Source of the DNA: Bacteroidales bacterium
Lineage (GTDB): Bacteria; Bacteroidota; Bacteroidia; Bacteroidales; F082
Assembly (NCBI GenBank): GCA_018400955.1
Contig: JAGYLH010000020.1
Coordinates: 1-41,130 of the forward strand
Length of the DNA stretch: 41,130 bases
Reading direction: 5' to 3'
The notes beneath the pieces were generated by a model, which was not told the DNA's origin, did no database searches, and saw nothing but the letters and a program-made list of their open reading frames with translations. The position numbers and the translations under genes were made by a program. Below, one piece after another: positions 16,596-25,345 of the stretch (position 1 is the first letter of the stretch; each line of letters starts with the position of its first letter).

Positions 16596-17270
16596 CTATA
16601 AACGCATCGAAAATTGAATATACTTAATTTTTAATCCCTGATCGAGCCACATCTGTTCGTAAAATGTCCTGATTTTCTTCACGGTAAGGTCTTCCTCAGT
16701 TGCATACAAATCTGGGGTGTGGTAATGCAGTGTGTGTTGGCCTTGCTCAATAACCTCAAGGGTGTAATCATAAAGTGGGGCGCTGTCGGTTTTCAGGTGT
16801 ATGATGCCTGATGGGCGTAAAAAGTGGGTGTAATAGTCCAGGAAACGCTGTGAAGTAAGCCTTTTGCGCTCCCGCGAATTCTGCAATTGGGGGTCAGGGA
16901 AAGTAACCCAGATTTCAGAAACCTCGTCCTTTCCAAAAAAATGTGTAATAAGCTCAATGCGTGTGCGCAGGAATGCGACATTGTCAAGTCCTTTTTCGTT
17001 GGCAGTTGTCAGCCCCCTCCACATGCGCGCGCCTTTGATGTCAACGCCAATATAGTTTATTTGGGGATTGGCGGCAGCAAGTCCAACAGTATATTCTCCT
17101 TTGCCACAGCCCAGTTCGAGCACAATAGGGTGGTTATTCTTAAAAAAATCTGCATGCCATTTCCCTTGTAAGGGGAAACCAGCCAATTGAATTTGCTCGT
17201 AACTATAATGGAAAAAATTATCAAAAGTTTCGTTTTCAGCAAAGCGCTTCAGTTTATTCTTCGTTCCCAC
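16596..17270 (-). CDS. trmB: tRNA (guanine-N7)-methyltransferase TrmB
   Basis: TrmB makes m7G46 in the variable loop of tRNAs using S-adenosylmethionine. The 224 aa match the usual length. The SAM-binding motif VLELGCGKGEYTVGLA (~50-65), the acidic VDIKGARMW, the substrate-binding FPDPQLQNSRERKRL (~125-140) and HLKTDSAPLYDYTLEVIE are all in place. It follows the HU/SPOR gene by 22 bases on the same strand. In related genomes it is often followed by MGMT-family and mrp genes; here those survive only as remnants beyond an ATPase gene. Confidence 0.95.
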   Translation of the reverse strand: MGTKNKLKRFAENETFDNFFHYSYEQIQLAGFPLQGKWHADFFKNNHPIVLELGCGKGEYTVGLAAANPQINYIGVDIKGARMWRGLTTANEKGLDNVAFLRTRIELITHFFGKDEVSEIWVTFPDPQLQNSRERKRLTSQRFLDYYTHFLRPSGIIHLKTDSAPLYDYTLEVIEQGQHTLHYHTPDLYATEEDLTVKKIRTFYEQMWLDQGLKIKYIQFSMRL

Positions 17271-17292
17271 AAATCCTGCTGTTTTAGTATTC

Positions 17293-18567
17293 TTAGTTAA
17301 GGTTTAGCAACCACGCCTGTGGGTTTTCCTCTGACTTAATAGCGGTAAGACGCTCAATTGCCTGACTCCTGTTGCTTAGCACATCAAAACTAACACGCCA
17401 TAGCCCGCTTGAGGTTTTGCCCGAAAATTGGGCATTATAACCTTTGCGGCGGAGTTGGGCAATCAGTTTGTCTGCATTTTCCTTTTCGCGAAAAGCACCG
17501 GCAACAATGTGATAGCCTGAAAGCTGGTTTTGCTGAACATTTTGGGTTGGCCTTTCAACCTCAGCAGTTTTAGCTACCGACACTTTTGGTTGAATAGCAT
17601 TTTCAGTGTGCTCTACAATGCCGGGCTCAATGTCTTCTATCTCAAAATCATTTAAAACATCCGCTTGTGCATAATCATCAGTTAAATACTCTTCCATCTC
17701 ATTGGGTCGAATATCGGGTTGGGGAGTTGTCTGCAGATCATTTTTGATGGATTCAACAGGGATGGAATAATCTGTTTCTGACTGCTTATTGGTATTCAAA
17801 ATCTTTTCAACAGGAATTGCTTCCATATTCTTTATCAAGTACTCATTGGGGCTGGAATAGAAAAAAGGAACCAGGCCGGCATAAGAATTATAATACTGGG
17901 TAACAAGCTGCTGATTCATAATCGCCCAAGCCATACCAAGGATAAGCATGACGATTCCAACCACGGCTAATTGCCGTTTGAATGGCTTCCTTTTGGTGGA
18001 GGCCTTCATTGGGCGCTTCTGTCCGGATCTTGGTTGTGCTTTTTTCTGCTGTTTTGCGCTGTGTGTTTGTTTTGGCGGGGCAGTCACTTTCTCTTTTTCC
18101 TGACGCTTTTCGGTAAAAGTTTTCTCCAATTTTTCTTGAAAACCCTCGCGTTTTATGGCCGGTGAAACAAAACCTGACAGCCCAAAAGAAGAAGCAAGGA
18201 AATTCTGGCTTTGATCTGCTTCAAAGATGATTTGTTGTTGATCATCATAATAAAGCACACCTACTTTGCGAAATGCAATGCGCCTGCCATTGCCCAGCTC
18301 GCGCAGGCATTTCAGCACAAAGCGGTCGAGTCGGCGCTTGGCATCCTGATAACTCAGGTTTTCGGTGCGGGCAATATGATTCAGTAACAGCCCGTCATTG
18401 GTGCGCAAATGAGGGTTAAAAACGACTTCCTTGAAAGGTGGTTTGAACTGATGCTTTACAGGATGAACTTCTGCATGATGCGTCTTTGTGATAAACCCAC
18501 CAAACCCAGGTATCACAACACATTCATAATCAAAAAGTAAACTTACTATATGGCGTGCAATTCTCAT
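17293..18567 (-). CDS. HU (CCDC81-type) and SPOR domain membrane protein
   Basis: A 424-aa Bacteroidetes-type protein. Residues ~1-130 form two HU-like modules of the prokaryotic CCDC81 type (CVVIPGFGGFIT, NDGLLLNHIAR, FRKVGVLYYDD). A basic, low-complexity linker (~150-205) leads to one membrane helix (~208-226, LAVVGIVMLILGMAWAI), then an acidic periplasmic linker and a C-terminal SPOR domain (~347-424, GYHIVAGAFREKENADKLI to WRVSFDVLS). SPOR domains bind denuded glycan strands at division septa, so a link between nucleoid or cytoplasm and septal peptidoglycan is plausible but inferred. It lies between kdsB and trmB in a co-directional set. Confidence 0.85.
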   Translation of the reverse strand: MRIARHIVSLLFDYECVVIPGFGGFITKTHHAEVHPVKHQFKPPFKEVVFNPHLRTNDGLLLNHIARTENLSYQDAKRRLDRFVLKCLRELGNGRRIAFRKVGVLYYDDQQQIIFEADQSQNFLASSFGLSGFVSPAIKREGFQEKLEKTFTEKRQEKEKVTAPPKQTHSAKQQKKAQPRSGQKRPMKASTKRKPFKRQLAVVGIVMLILGMAWAIMNQQLVTQYYNSYAGLVPFFYSSPNEYLIKNMEAIPVEKILNTNKQSETDYSIPVESIKNDLQTTPQPDIRPNEMEEYLTDDYAQADVLNDFEIEDIEPGIVEHTENAIQPKVSVAKTAEVERPTQNVQQNQLSGYHIVAGAFREKENADKLIAQLRRKGYNAQFSGKTSSGLWRVSFDVLSNRSQAIERLTAIKSEENPQAWLLNLN

Positions 18568-18632
18568 TCCAACTGTTTCGTAATGCTTATACCGAAATCA
18601 ATCGGCTAAGTTACAACCAAATGCCAAAAAAT

Positions 18633-19370
18633 TCAACCTTTGTTTATAAGTTTTTGAAGGTCATCCGGTTTATCTACCGAAATACTTTCTTTATCAGTAA
18701 TATCCACAAATATTTCAAAACCGTTTTCGAGCCAGCGGAGTTGCTCCAATGCTTCGGCCTTCTCAAGAAATGAGGGGGGCAATTTTGTGATTTGAGCCAA
18801 AGTCTCCGTTTTGTATCCATAAATTCCAATATGCTTAAAAAAACTATTTTGCTCAAGCATACCGGCATTTTGTTCTTCGCGCACATAGGGTATCGGATAC
18901 CTGCTGAAATAAAGTGCCCGCGATTGATTGTCCATCACCACTTTTACATAATTGGTGTTTTTCAAATCATCTGCATTCAGGATTTTCTTGCAAAGTGTGG
19001 CCAATTGCACTTCAGGCCTTGATAGTAAGTTGACAATTTTATCAATTTGTTCGGGATGGATAAAAGGCTCATCACCTTGGATATTAACAACCGCATCAAA
19101 AGATTGGTCTATAATATTCAGGGCTTCAAAACACCTATCGGTTCCACTTTGGTGATGGCTGGAAGTCATAACAACCTCACCTCCAAAACCCCTTACTGCA
19201 TCGGCGATTCGCTCATCATCCGTTGCCACAACAACCGCTTGCAGCAATTCAGTTTTAACTGCCTGCTCATACACACGCTGAATCATCGTTTTGCCGGCAA
19301 TATTCACCAAAGGTTTTCCGGGAAATCTGGTGGAAGCATAGCGTGAAGGAATTATTCCGATGGTTTTCAT
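18633..19370 (-). CDS. kdsB: 3-deoxy-manno-octulosonate cytidylyltransferase (CMP-Kdo synthetase)
   Basis: KdsB activates Kdo with CTP to give CMP-Kdo for lipid A-core synthesis in the cytoplasm. The 245 aa include the nucleotide-binding start IGIIPSRYASTRFPGKPL, VVVATDDERIADAV, TSSHHQSGTDRCFEAL, the metal-binding VNIQGDEPFI and RYPIPYVRE. I start at ATG 19370 (MKTIGIIPSRYAS). The frame stays open to 19472, but that extra part is translated repeat array (QRPTLNAQRQTKKTPKRP) and not family sequence. The co-directional neighbours include an LptF/G permease, which fits a cell-envelope theme. Confidence 0.96.
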   Translation of the reverse strand: MKTIGIIPSRYASTRFPGKPLVNIAGKTMIQRVYEQAVKTELLQAVVVATDDERIADAVRGFGGEVVMTSSHHQSGTDRCFEALNIIDQSFDAVVNIQGDEPFIHPEQIDKIVNLLSRPEVQLATLCKKILNADDLKNTNYVKVVMDNQSRALYFSRYPIPYVREEQNAGMLEQNSFFKHIGIYGYKTETLAQITKLPPSFLEKAEALEQLRWLENGFEIFVDITDKESISVDKPDDLQKLINKG

Positions 19371-19385
19371 GATAGATTTTTTTTG

Positions 19386-19528
19386 TTTGGCGTTGGGCGT
19401 TGGGCGTTTTGGCGTTTTTTTTGTTTGGCGTTGGGCGTTCAGCGTTGGGCGTTGGGAGACGCTGAACGTCAAACCCCAAACGCCAAACGCCTAACGCCAA
19501 ACGTCTAACGCCAAACGTCTAACGCCTA
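19386..19528. repeat. Array of 6-7-bp GGCGTT(N) units arranged as an inverted pair
   Basis: Between the kinase gene and kdsB the left half repeats GGCGTTG/GGCGTTT-like units, and the right half repeats the complement (AACGCCA, AACGTCT, AACGCCT). The centre holds the exact stem GTTCAGCG (19437-19444) with CGCTGAAC (19460-19467). The transcript could fold into a long imperfect hairpin. The right edge reaches the last codons of the kinase gene. Similar heptad arrays are, to my recollection, scattered in intergenic regions of environmental Bacteroidetes; their function is unknown. Confidence 0.7.
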
Positions 19529-20137
19529 AAACAACCCATGCAACTCAGCATTCACCTTTTCGATAACATGGCTCAAATCAGCAGGTTTTTCGAGGTCGAT
19601 ATTGTCCACATCAAAAATGAGAAGTTTTCCAATATTGTACTTTGTTATCCAGGCTTCATAGCGCTCATTCAGGTGGTTGAGGTAATCGATACGGATGGAA
19701 GCTTCGTATTCGCGGCCACGTTTTTGAATCTGTTTTACAAGCGTAGGCACATCAGCCCTCAAATAGATCAACAAATCAGGAGGTTGGATAAACTTATTCA
19801 TCAACTCAAAAAGAGAACTATAGTTTTCGAAATCGCGTGTGGACATGAGGTTCATGGCATGGAGGTTGGGCGCAAAAATATAGGCATCCTCATAAATGGT
19901 ACGGTCCTGCACGATTGAAATTCCGCTGTTTCGTATTTCGATTACTTGCCGAAAACGACTGTTGAGAAAGTACACCTGCAGGTTGAAACTCCATCGTTGC
20001 ATATCTTCGTAAAAACTATGCAGATATGGATTATTTTCAACATCTTCGTAATGGGGAGTCCAGCCGAAGTGTTTGGCCAATAGCCTTGTAAGTGTCGTTT
20101 TTCCTGATCCGATGTTGCCCGCTATAGCAATATGCAT
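19526..20137 (-). CDS. Deoxynucleoside kinase family protein
   Basis: A 203-aa nucleoside salvage kinase (dNK family: deoxyadenosine/deoxyguanosine/deoxycytidine kinases) that phosphorylates deoxynucleosides with ATP. Motifs are the P-loop GNIGSGKTTL (7-16), the substrate-binding ENNPYLHSFYED (~34-45), the catalytic DRTIYEDAYIFA (ERS/DR-type, ~78-89) and a lid KRGREYEASIRIDYL (~140-154). Substrate preference cannot be read from sequence alone. It starts 35 bases after the GH3 gene on the same strand. Confidence 0.9.
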   Translation of the reverse strand: MHIAIAGNIGSGKTTLTRLLAKHFGWTPHYEDVENNPYLHSFYEDMQRWSFNLQVYFLNSRFRQVIEIRNSGISIVQDRTIYEDAYIFAPNLHAMNLMSTRDFENYSSLFELMNKFIQPPDLLIYLRADVPTLVKQIQKRGREYEASIRIDYLNHLNERYEAWITKYNIGKLLIFDVDNIDLEKPADLSHVIEKVNAELHGLF

Positions 20138-20172
20138 AAGAAGTGGTTTTTGGTTAATATTCTTATTCAGTT

Positions 20173-21684
20173 TTAGAGAAGTGGCTTCATTTCTTCTATC
20201 ATATCCCTGTTATTTGAAAGTCTGGGGACTTTGTGCTGACCTCCGAGTTTGCCTTTCATCTTCAGCCATTTGTAAAATGTTCCTTGTGGCACCGACCTGA
20301 CGATTGGCGGGCGCAATACCATATCATGATACCGCTTGGCCTCGTAATCAGAATTCAATGATTTAAGTGCATTGTCGAGCGAATCAATGAAAACATCTAT
20401 GTTTTCAGGCTGTTGGGTAAATTCAATCAACCATTCATGGGCCGACTTTTCACTATCACTATAAAAATAGGGGCCGGCTGTATATTCTGTGATACCCACT
20501 TTGCACTTTTCTGAAGCCACCATCAAGGCCTTTTCAGCATTGTCGATGATTAGCTCTTCGCCGGCAATATTGATAAAATTCTTTGTACGTCCTGTAATTT
20601 TTATCCTGTAAGGGTTCAAGCAGGTAAAACGCACTGTATCCCCTATCTGATAACGCCACAAACCAGCATTGGTAGTTATGATTAATGCATAATTGCGATT
20701 GATCTCCACCTGAGAAAGCGGAATGGCTTTGGCATCGGCTTCACCCAATTCATCAATAGGCAGGAACTCATAATAGATGCCATAATCGAGCATAAGTAAA
20801 AGATCGGAACTGTCTTTTTGGTCCTGTATCCCGAAAAATCCCTCTGAGGCATTGTAGGTTTCCATATAATGCATTTTTGGTGAAGGAATTATGGCTTTAA
20901 ACTGCTCGCGATAAGGTGTAAAACTGACACCTCCATGAAAAAAGACTTCCAGGTTGGGCCACACTTCACTAATATTGTCTTTGCCCGAAATCTCAAGTAC
21001 CTTTTTTAGCAATACCAGTATCCAGGATGGCACCCCTGACAAGCTGGTCACATTGTCCTGCATGGTTTGTTTTGCCATGATATCTATTTTGCTTTCCCAC
21101 TCATCCATCAGGGCCGTGCTCATGGGAGGTGTGCGCATAAACTGAGCCCAGAAAGGCATATTCTGTATCAAAATAGCAGATAAGTCGCCATCATAATACG
21201 ATTCGTTCGGGATTTCAGTGATATTGTGGCTTCCCCCCATTACCAGGCCTTTTCCATCAAATATTTCAGTATCAGGGTAATTTGTTACAAAAAGCGACAA
21301 CATATCTTTGCCGCCACGAAAATGACATTCTTCTAAAGATGAATTACTTACTGGAATAAATTTGCTTTTACTCGATGTAGTACCAGAGGATTTGGCAAAC
21401 CATTTAATTTCTTCGGGCCACAAAATATTTTGTTCGCCATTGCGCAAGCGGTCAATATAAGGCTTCAGGTCTTCGTAGGTGCTTACAGGAACACGTTCGG
21501 CAAACTGCTCGAAGGTTTTTATGCTGCGGTAATCATAAAGCTTTCCCCACTCGGTTGCTTTTCCATGATTAATCAAACGCCTGAACCATTCCAACTGCAC
21601 CTCGATGGGGTATTTTATGAAAAGATCTATTTGATGTGCCCTCTTTTTCATGAGCCACGCCGCCACTGTATTAAGTATTGCCAC
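20173..21684 (-). CDS. GH3 auxin-responsive promoter family protein
   Basis: A 503-aa member of the GH3 branch of the adenylate-forming superfamily. Plant GH3 enzymes join amino acids to jasmonate or auxin; the bacterial members, common in Bacteroidetes, have no established substrate. Visible features are the ATP-binding SSGTTSSKSKFIPVS (~94-108), YNASEGFFGIQ (~278-288), the hinge-proximal LWRYQIGDTVRFT (~340-352) and GRTKNFINIAGEELIID (~365-381). Length and motif order are normal. The 241 bases upstream contain no gene; I see no strong promoter there. Confidence 0.9.
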   Translation of the reverse strand: MAILNTVAAWLMKKRAHQIDLFIKYPIEVQLEWFRRLINHGKATEWGKLYDYRSIKTFEQFAERVPVSTYEDLKPYIDRLRNGEQNILWPEEIKWFAKSSGTTSSKSKFIPVSNSSLEECHFRGGKDMLSLFVTNYPDTEIFDGKGLVMGGSHNITEIPNESYYDGDLSAILIQNMPFWAQFMRTPPMSTALMDEWESKIDIMAKQTMQDNVTSLSGVPSWILVLLKKVLEISGKDNISEVWPNLEVFFHGGVSFTPYREQFKAIIPSPKMHYMETYNASEGFFGIQDQKDSSDLLLMLDYGIYYEFLPIDELGEADAKAIPLSQVEINRNYALIITTNAGLWRYQIGDTVRFTCLNPYRIKITGRTKNFINIAGEELIIDNAEKALMVASEKCKVGITEYTAGPYFYSDSEKSAHEWLIEFTQQPENIDVFIDSLDNALKSLNSDYEAKRYHDMVLRPPIVRSVPQGTFYKWLKMKGKLGGQHKVPRLSNNRDMIEEMKPLL

Positions 21685-21925
21685 TTTAAGTTATGTTTTC
21701 GTACTTTCTTTTTCCTGATTGGAACCTCGCGAACGCAATTTAGTTGTCGTTTACTTTCGCACTCAATTTTAAGGCATTATGACAAACTATCAGCCACAAT
21801 CACAATGAACCCTTTCGTTTTGTTTGCCCAAAAATGATGTTACAAATTTAAACAATAATGTGTGTCACTGAGATTAATCTTATGCCGTCTATTTTAAAAA
21901 AACTTGAAAAAGCTGGCTATTTGCG

Positions 21926-23005
21926 CTATTTCGGAGCTTTATACACCAGGTAAATGCCAAGAACAGCGTACAAAATATTCGGCATCCAGGCGGCCAATGC
22001 CGGTGGAAGGTTACCATATGTAGCGAAAACCGTGGAAATTTGCAGAAACATGATGTAGGTGAAGGTGATCAATATACCCAGCCCAAGGTGCATTCCAATT
22101 CCTCCGCGTACTTTGCGGCTCGACAAGGCCACCCCAATAAAAGTAAGCACCAGAATAGCCACCGGTGAAGCCAACCGCTTATGCATTTCCACTTCGTAAA
22201 CCGTCACTCCGCTGTTGCCCTTCAGTTTGCCACTATCAATATGCTCCTTTAATTCCCAGTAGTTCATCACTTCAAAATCCTCTTTGATATCATACAAATC
22301 AGCAGGTTCCAGTTTGAGAACTGTATCCATCATACGGCCTTTGCGAATGGTTTCGTGCAAGCTGTCAATTTTCCGTTCAAAATAATTATGAAGTATCCAG
22401 CCTTCGCCCTCCTTATTCAGTTCAATGCGGTCGGCAAGTAACTTATAAGTCATTTCGGGGCCATTGTAGCGTTCCATGGTAAATTTATAACCTGTATTCT
22501 GCTTCACATTGTAGTTTTCGACGTAAATAAAAACACCACGTTCAATCTGCACATGGATGTGGCGGTCCTTGTCCCTGAGCAAATCGGACATGTATTTATC
22601 CTTAAAAACACGTCTGATTTCATTAGTTTTTGGAATCAAGAAATTACCAAGATAAAACGACATAATACCCAACATGATAGAGGCCAATAGATAAGGTCGC
22701 AAAAAGCGCATAAAACTCACCCCGCTGCTCAGTATGGCAATAACCTCTGTATTGTTGGCCATTTTGGATGTGAAAAATATGACCGATATAAAGGTAAAGA
22801 GATAGATAAAGAGGTTGATGAAATAAGGGATAAAATTGATGTAATAGTCAAAAAGGATTTCGCTCACAGGCGCGCGATGACGCAGGAAGTCGTCAATGTT
22901 TTCAGATATATCAAAAATGATAACCACCAGAATCAGCAAGGAGATGGCATAGAAAAATGTACCAAGAAATTTTTTAATGATATACAAATCAATAAGTTTC
23001 ATCAT
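21926..23005 (-). CDS. LptF/LptG family permease (YjgP/YjgQ)
   Basis: A 359-aa inner-membrane component of the lipopolysaccharide export ABC system, which with LptB and LptC lifts LPS out of the inner membrane. It has three N-terminal helices (starting MKLIDLYIIKKFLGTFFYAI), a periplasmic beta-jellyroll (~130-265) and three C-terminal helices (VAILVLTFIGVALSSRKVRGG, followed by two more). I cannot decide between LptF and LptG. The start ATG-ATG is one base after the tgt stop, so the two are very likely co-transcribed. Confidence 0.9.
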   Translation of the reverse strand: MMKLIDLYIIKKFLGTFFYAISLLILVVIIFDISENIDDFLRHRAPVSEILFDYYINFIPYFINLFIYLFTFISVIFFTSKMANNTEVIAILSSGVSFMRFLRPYLLASIMLGIMSFYLGNFLIPKTNEIRRVFKDKYMSDLLRDKDRHIHVQIERGVFIYVENYNVKQNTGYKFTMERYNGPEMTYKLLADRIELNKEGEGWILHNYFERKIDSLHETIRKGRMMDTVLKLEPADLYDIKEDFEVMNYWELKEHIDSGKLKGNSGVTVYEVEMHKRLASPVAILVLTFIGVALSSRKVRGGIGMHLGLGILITFTYIMFLQISTVFATYGNLPPALAAWMPNILYAVLGIYLVYKAPK

Positions 23006-23006
23006 G

Positions 23007-24137
23007 CTATAGCCTTTGCATCAATTTTGGGACCATCCTACTCTTCCAGTCCGAAAAAGTCCGTTCAAGTATTTGTTTGCGTGCCTCAGTAACCAACCAA
23101 AGATAAAAAGCCAGGTTGTGCACACTGGCAATCATCCCGCCTAACATCTCGTTCGACACGAATAGATGCCGCAGATAGGCCTTGTTGTATTGCATATCAA
23201 CGAAAGAATTGCCATTTTCATCTATCGGGTTGAAATCATTTTTCCATTTTTCGTTGCGGATATTGATAATGCCTTCGCTTGTAAAAAGCATGCCATTCCT
23301 TGCATTTCGCGTAGGCATCACACAATCAAACATATCCACTCCCAAAGCGATGCTTTCGAGTATGTTTGCCGGTGTTCCCACCCCCATCAGGTAGCGTGGT
23401 TTGTCGGCAGGCAAAATAGCACATACCAAGGCCGTCATCTCGTACATTAGATCGTGCGGTTCACCTACTGACAGTCCGCCAATGGCATTGCCATCGGCAT
23501 GAAAAGCAGCAATAGTTTCGGCTGATTGCCTGCGCAAATCGCTGTAAGTGCTTCCCTGCACAATAGGAAAAAGAGCCTGGTTATATCCGTATAACGGATC
23601 GGTTTGATTAAAACGCTCGAAGCATCGATTCAGCCAACGGTGGGTAATGGCCAGCGAATCGCGCGCATAATCATAATCACAAGGATAAGGTGTGCATTCA
23701 TCAAAGGCCATTACAATGTCTGCACCAATCACGCGCTGGGTGTCAATCACATTTTCAGGTGTGAACTTATGGCGTGAGCCATCAATATGCGACTGAAAAG
23801 TAACCCCTTCTTCCACAAGCTTGCGCCGTGCACTTAATGAATAAACCTGATAGCCCCCACTGTCAGTAAGGATGGGTTTATTCCAGCCGTTGAACCGATG
23901 CAGTCCGCCGGCATTTTGCAACACCTCAAGACCGGGCCGCATAAACAGGTGATAGGTATTTCCCAGAATTATTTGGGCTTTAATATCGTGTTCCAGGTCG
24001 CGCTGGTGCACAGCTTTTACCGTCCCGGCTGTGCCAACAGGCATAAAAACAGGGGTTTGAATTGTACCATGATCGGTAAAAATTGTTCCGGCCCGTGCCC
24101 CACTTTTCGGGTCGTTTCCCTCTAACTTAAAGTCCAT
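23007..24137 (-). CDS. tgt: Queuine tRNA-ribosyltransferase Tgt
   Basis: Tgt exchanges guanine 34 of GUN-anticodon tRNAs for preQ1 (bacterial type). The 376 aa carry D92 in LTDSGGYQVYSL, DIVMAFDECTPYP, GGLSVGEP and the nucleophile-containing FDCVMPTRNARNG. The usual zinc-binding cysteine cluster near the C-terminus is replaced (DENGNSFVDMQYNKAYLRHLF has no Cys), as I recall for Bacteroidetes Tgts. I start at ATG 24137; an upstream ATG at 24167 lies before the -7 box (TATCTTTG, 24161-24154) and cannot be in the transcript. Confidence 0.95.
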   Translation of the reverse strand: MDFKLEGNDPKSGARAGTIFTDHGTIQTPVFMPVGTAGTVKAVHQRDLEHDIKAQIILGNTYHLFMRPGLEVLQNAGGLHRFNGWNKPILTDSGGYQVYSLSARRKLVEEGVTFQSHIDGSRHKFTPENVIDTQRVIGADIVMAFDECTPYPCDYDYARDSLAITHRWLNRCFERFNQTDPLYGYNQALFPIVQGSTYSDLRRQSAETIAAFHADGNAIGGLSVGEPHDLMYEMTALVCAILPADKPRYLMGVGTPANILESIALGVDMFDCVMPTRNARNGMLFTSEGIINIRNEKWKNDFNPIDENGNSFVDMQYNKAYLRHLFVSNEMLGGMIASVHNLAFYLWLVTEARKQILERTFSDWKSRMVPKLMQRL

Positions 24138-24153
24138 CCTCACAAAATTTTGC

Positions 24154-24161
24154 CAAAGATA
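24154..24161 (-). promoter_or_regulatory. -7 box of tgt
   Basis: The minus-strand TATCTTTG matches TAnnTTTG and sits 17 bases before the ATG at 24137. Together with the box at 24183-24190 on the other strand it forms a compact divergent promoter region. Confidence 0.55.
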
Positions 24162-24182
24162 AGCCAATTCACAAAGATTGGA

Positions 24183-24190
24183 TAAATTTG
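24183..24190 (+). promoter_or_regulatory. -7 box of the glycosyltransferase gene
   Basis: TAAATTTG matches TAnnTTTG exactly. It overlaps the TTG at 24188, so that codon cannot be the translation start if this box is used; transcription would begin near 24197. Confidence 0.45.
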
Positions 24191-25345
24191 CACTTATCTA
24201 AAATCAGACCCACCTTGCTCAATTTTGAATTTAACACATTGATAATAATCGCCTTGACGGTTTTTGGATTGGGATTTACCTTGCAAATGGTTTATTGGTG
24301 GGGGTTTTTTGCGCGGCTTGCCTTTTACAAACCACCAGAAAAGGAATCGCCATCAACGGCTTCTGTTTCAGTAGTTATCTGCGCGCGAAACGAATACAAC
24401 AACCTCCGTCAAAATTTACCCTTGATATTAGCGCAACAATTTCATGATTTTGAGTTGGTGGTGGTTAATGATTGCTCTGACGATGATAGTGAAGAGTTGC
24501 TAACTGAATTGGCCCGACAGGAACCCCGGCTTAAGGTGGTGCATATGCGGCAAAGCCTGAACTTTTTTCAGGGCAAGAAATTCCCTTTGAGTATGGGCAT
24601 CAAATCAGCTAAAAATGAAATCCTTTTGCTTACGGATGCAGATTGCCGACCCGAATCAGATCAATGGATAGCGCAAATGGTGAAGCCTTACGGCAGCGAT
24701 ATTGATATAGTCTTGGGTTACGGGCCTTATGAAACTGGTAAAGGCTTGCTGAATAAAATTATCCGATTCGATACCTTGCATATTGGCATTCAATACCTTT
24801 CGCTTGCACTTGCAGGAAAACCCTATATGGGGGTTGGACGAAACCTTTCTTATAGAAAATCTGTTTTTATCCGCAACAAAGGGTTTACCTCACACTACAA
24901 CATCGCTTCGGGTGACGACGATTTGTTTATCAGCCAGGTGGCAAAAAAACACAACACCCGCATTGCAATAGCAGAAGGTACGCGAACATTTTCTGAGCCA
25001 AAAAAAACGATGCTGGAGTGGGCACAACAAAAAAGGAGGCATCTGTCAACAGGGAAACATTACAGCAGCCCAAACAAAACCATATTAGGCAGCTATTATC
25101 TGAGCCAAATGCTGTTCTATTTCGGTTTTTTCTGGCTTTTATTGCTGCCTTTCAGCCCGATAGTAGCCATTGGTGGCTTTGTGCTGAGGCTGTTTTCGCA
25201 ATTGTTCCTAACCAAAGCTTGCATGAAACAATTGGGTGAAAAGGATTTATTATTATTTTCGCCTTTTGCTGAAGTGATTTTGATAATCTTCAATATGATG
25301 CTGTCATTGGTCAACGTCATAAAAAAGAGGGATAAATGGAAATAA
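24188..25345 (+). CDS. GT2-family membrane glycosyltransferase
   Basis: A GT-A fold transferase of up to 385 aa: an N-terminal helix (~17-38), a catalytic domain beginning SVVICARNEYNNLRQNLPL (~60), the nucleotide-binding VVVNDCSDD and the DxD-like LLTDADCRP (~145-153), the acceptor region SGDDDLF, the QQKRRHLS motif (Q/R-x-x-R-W type) and C-terminal helices. It probably builds a cell-surface glycan or glycolipid; donor and acceptor are unknown. The start is unsure: there is no ATG before the first helix, the TTG at 24188 overlaps a -7 box, and TTG 24215 or 24239 are alternatives. The last 10 bases overlap the sigma factor gene. Confidence 0.85.
   Translation: MHLSKIRPTLLNFEFNTLIIIALTVFGLGFTLQMVYWWGFFARLAFYKPPEKESPSTASVSVVICARNEYNNLRQNLPLILAQQFHDFELVVVNDCSDDDSEELLTELARQEPRLKVVHMRQSLNFFQGKKFPLSMGIKSAKNEILLLTDADCRPESDQWIAQMVKPYGSDIDIVLGYGPYETGKGLLNKIIRFDTLHIGIQYLSLALAGKPYMGVGRNLSYRKSVFIRNKGFTSHYNIASGDDDLFISQVAKKHNTRIAIAEGTRTFSEPKKTMLEWAQQKRRHLSTGKHYSSPNKTILGSYYLSQMLFYFGFFWLLLLPFSPIVAIGGFVLRLFSQLFLTKACMKQLGEKDLLLFSPFAEVILIIFNMMLSLVNVIKKRDKWK

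Noticed and set aside
19371..19472. N-terminal extension of KdsB
   Set aside because: It is a translation of the heptad repeat array; MKTIGIIPSRYAS at 19370 is the canonical start.
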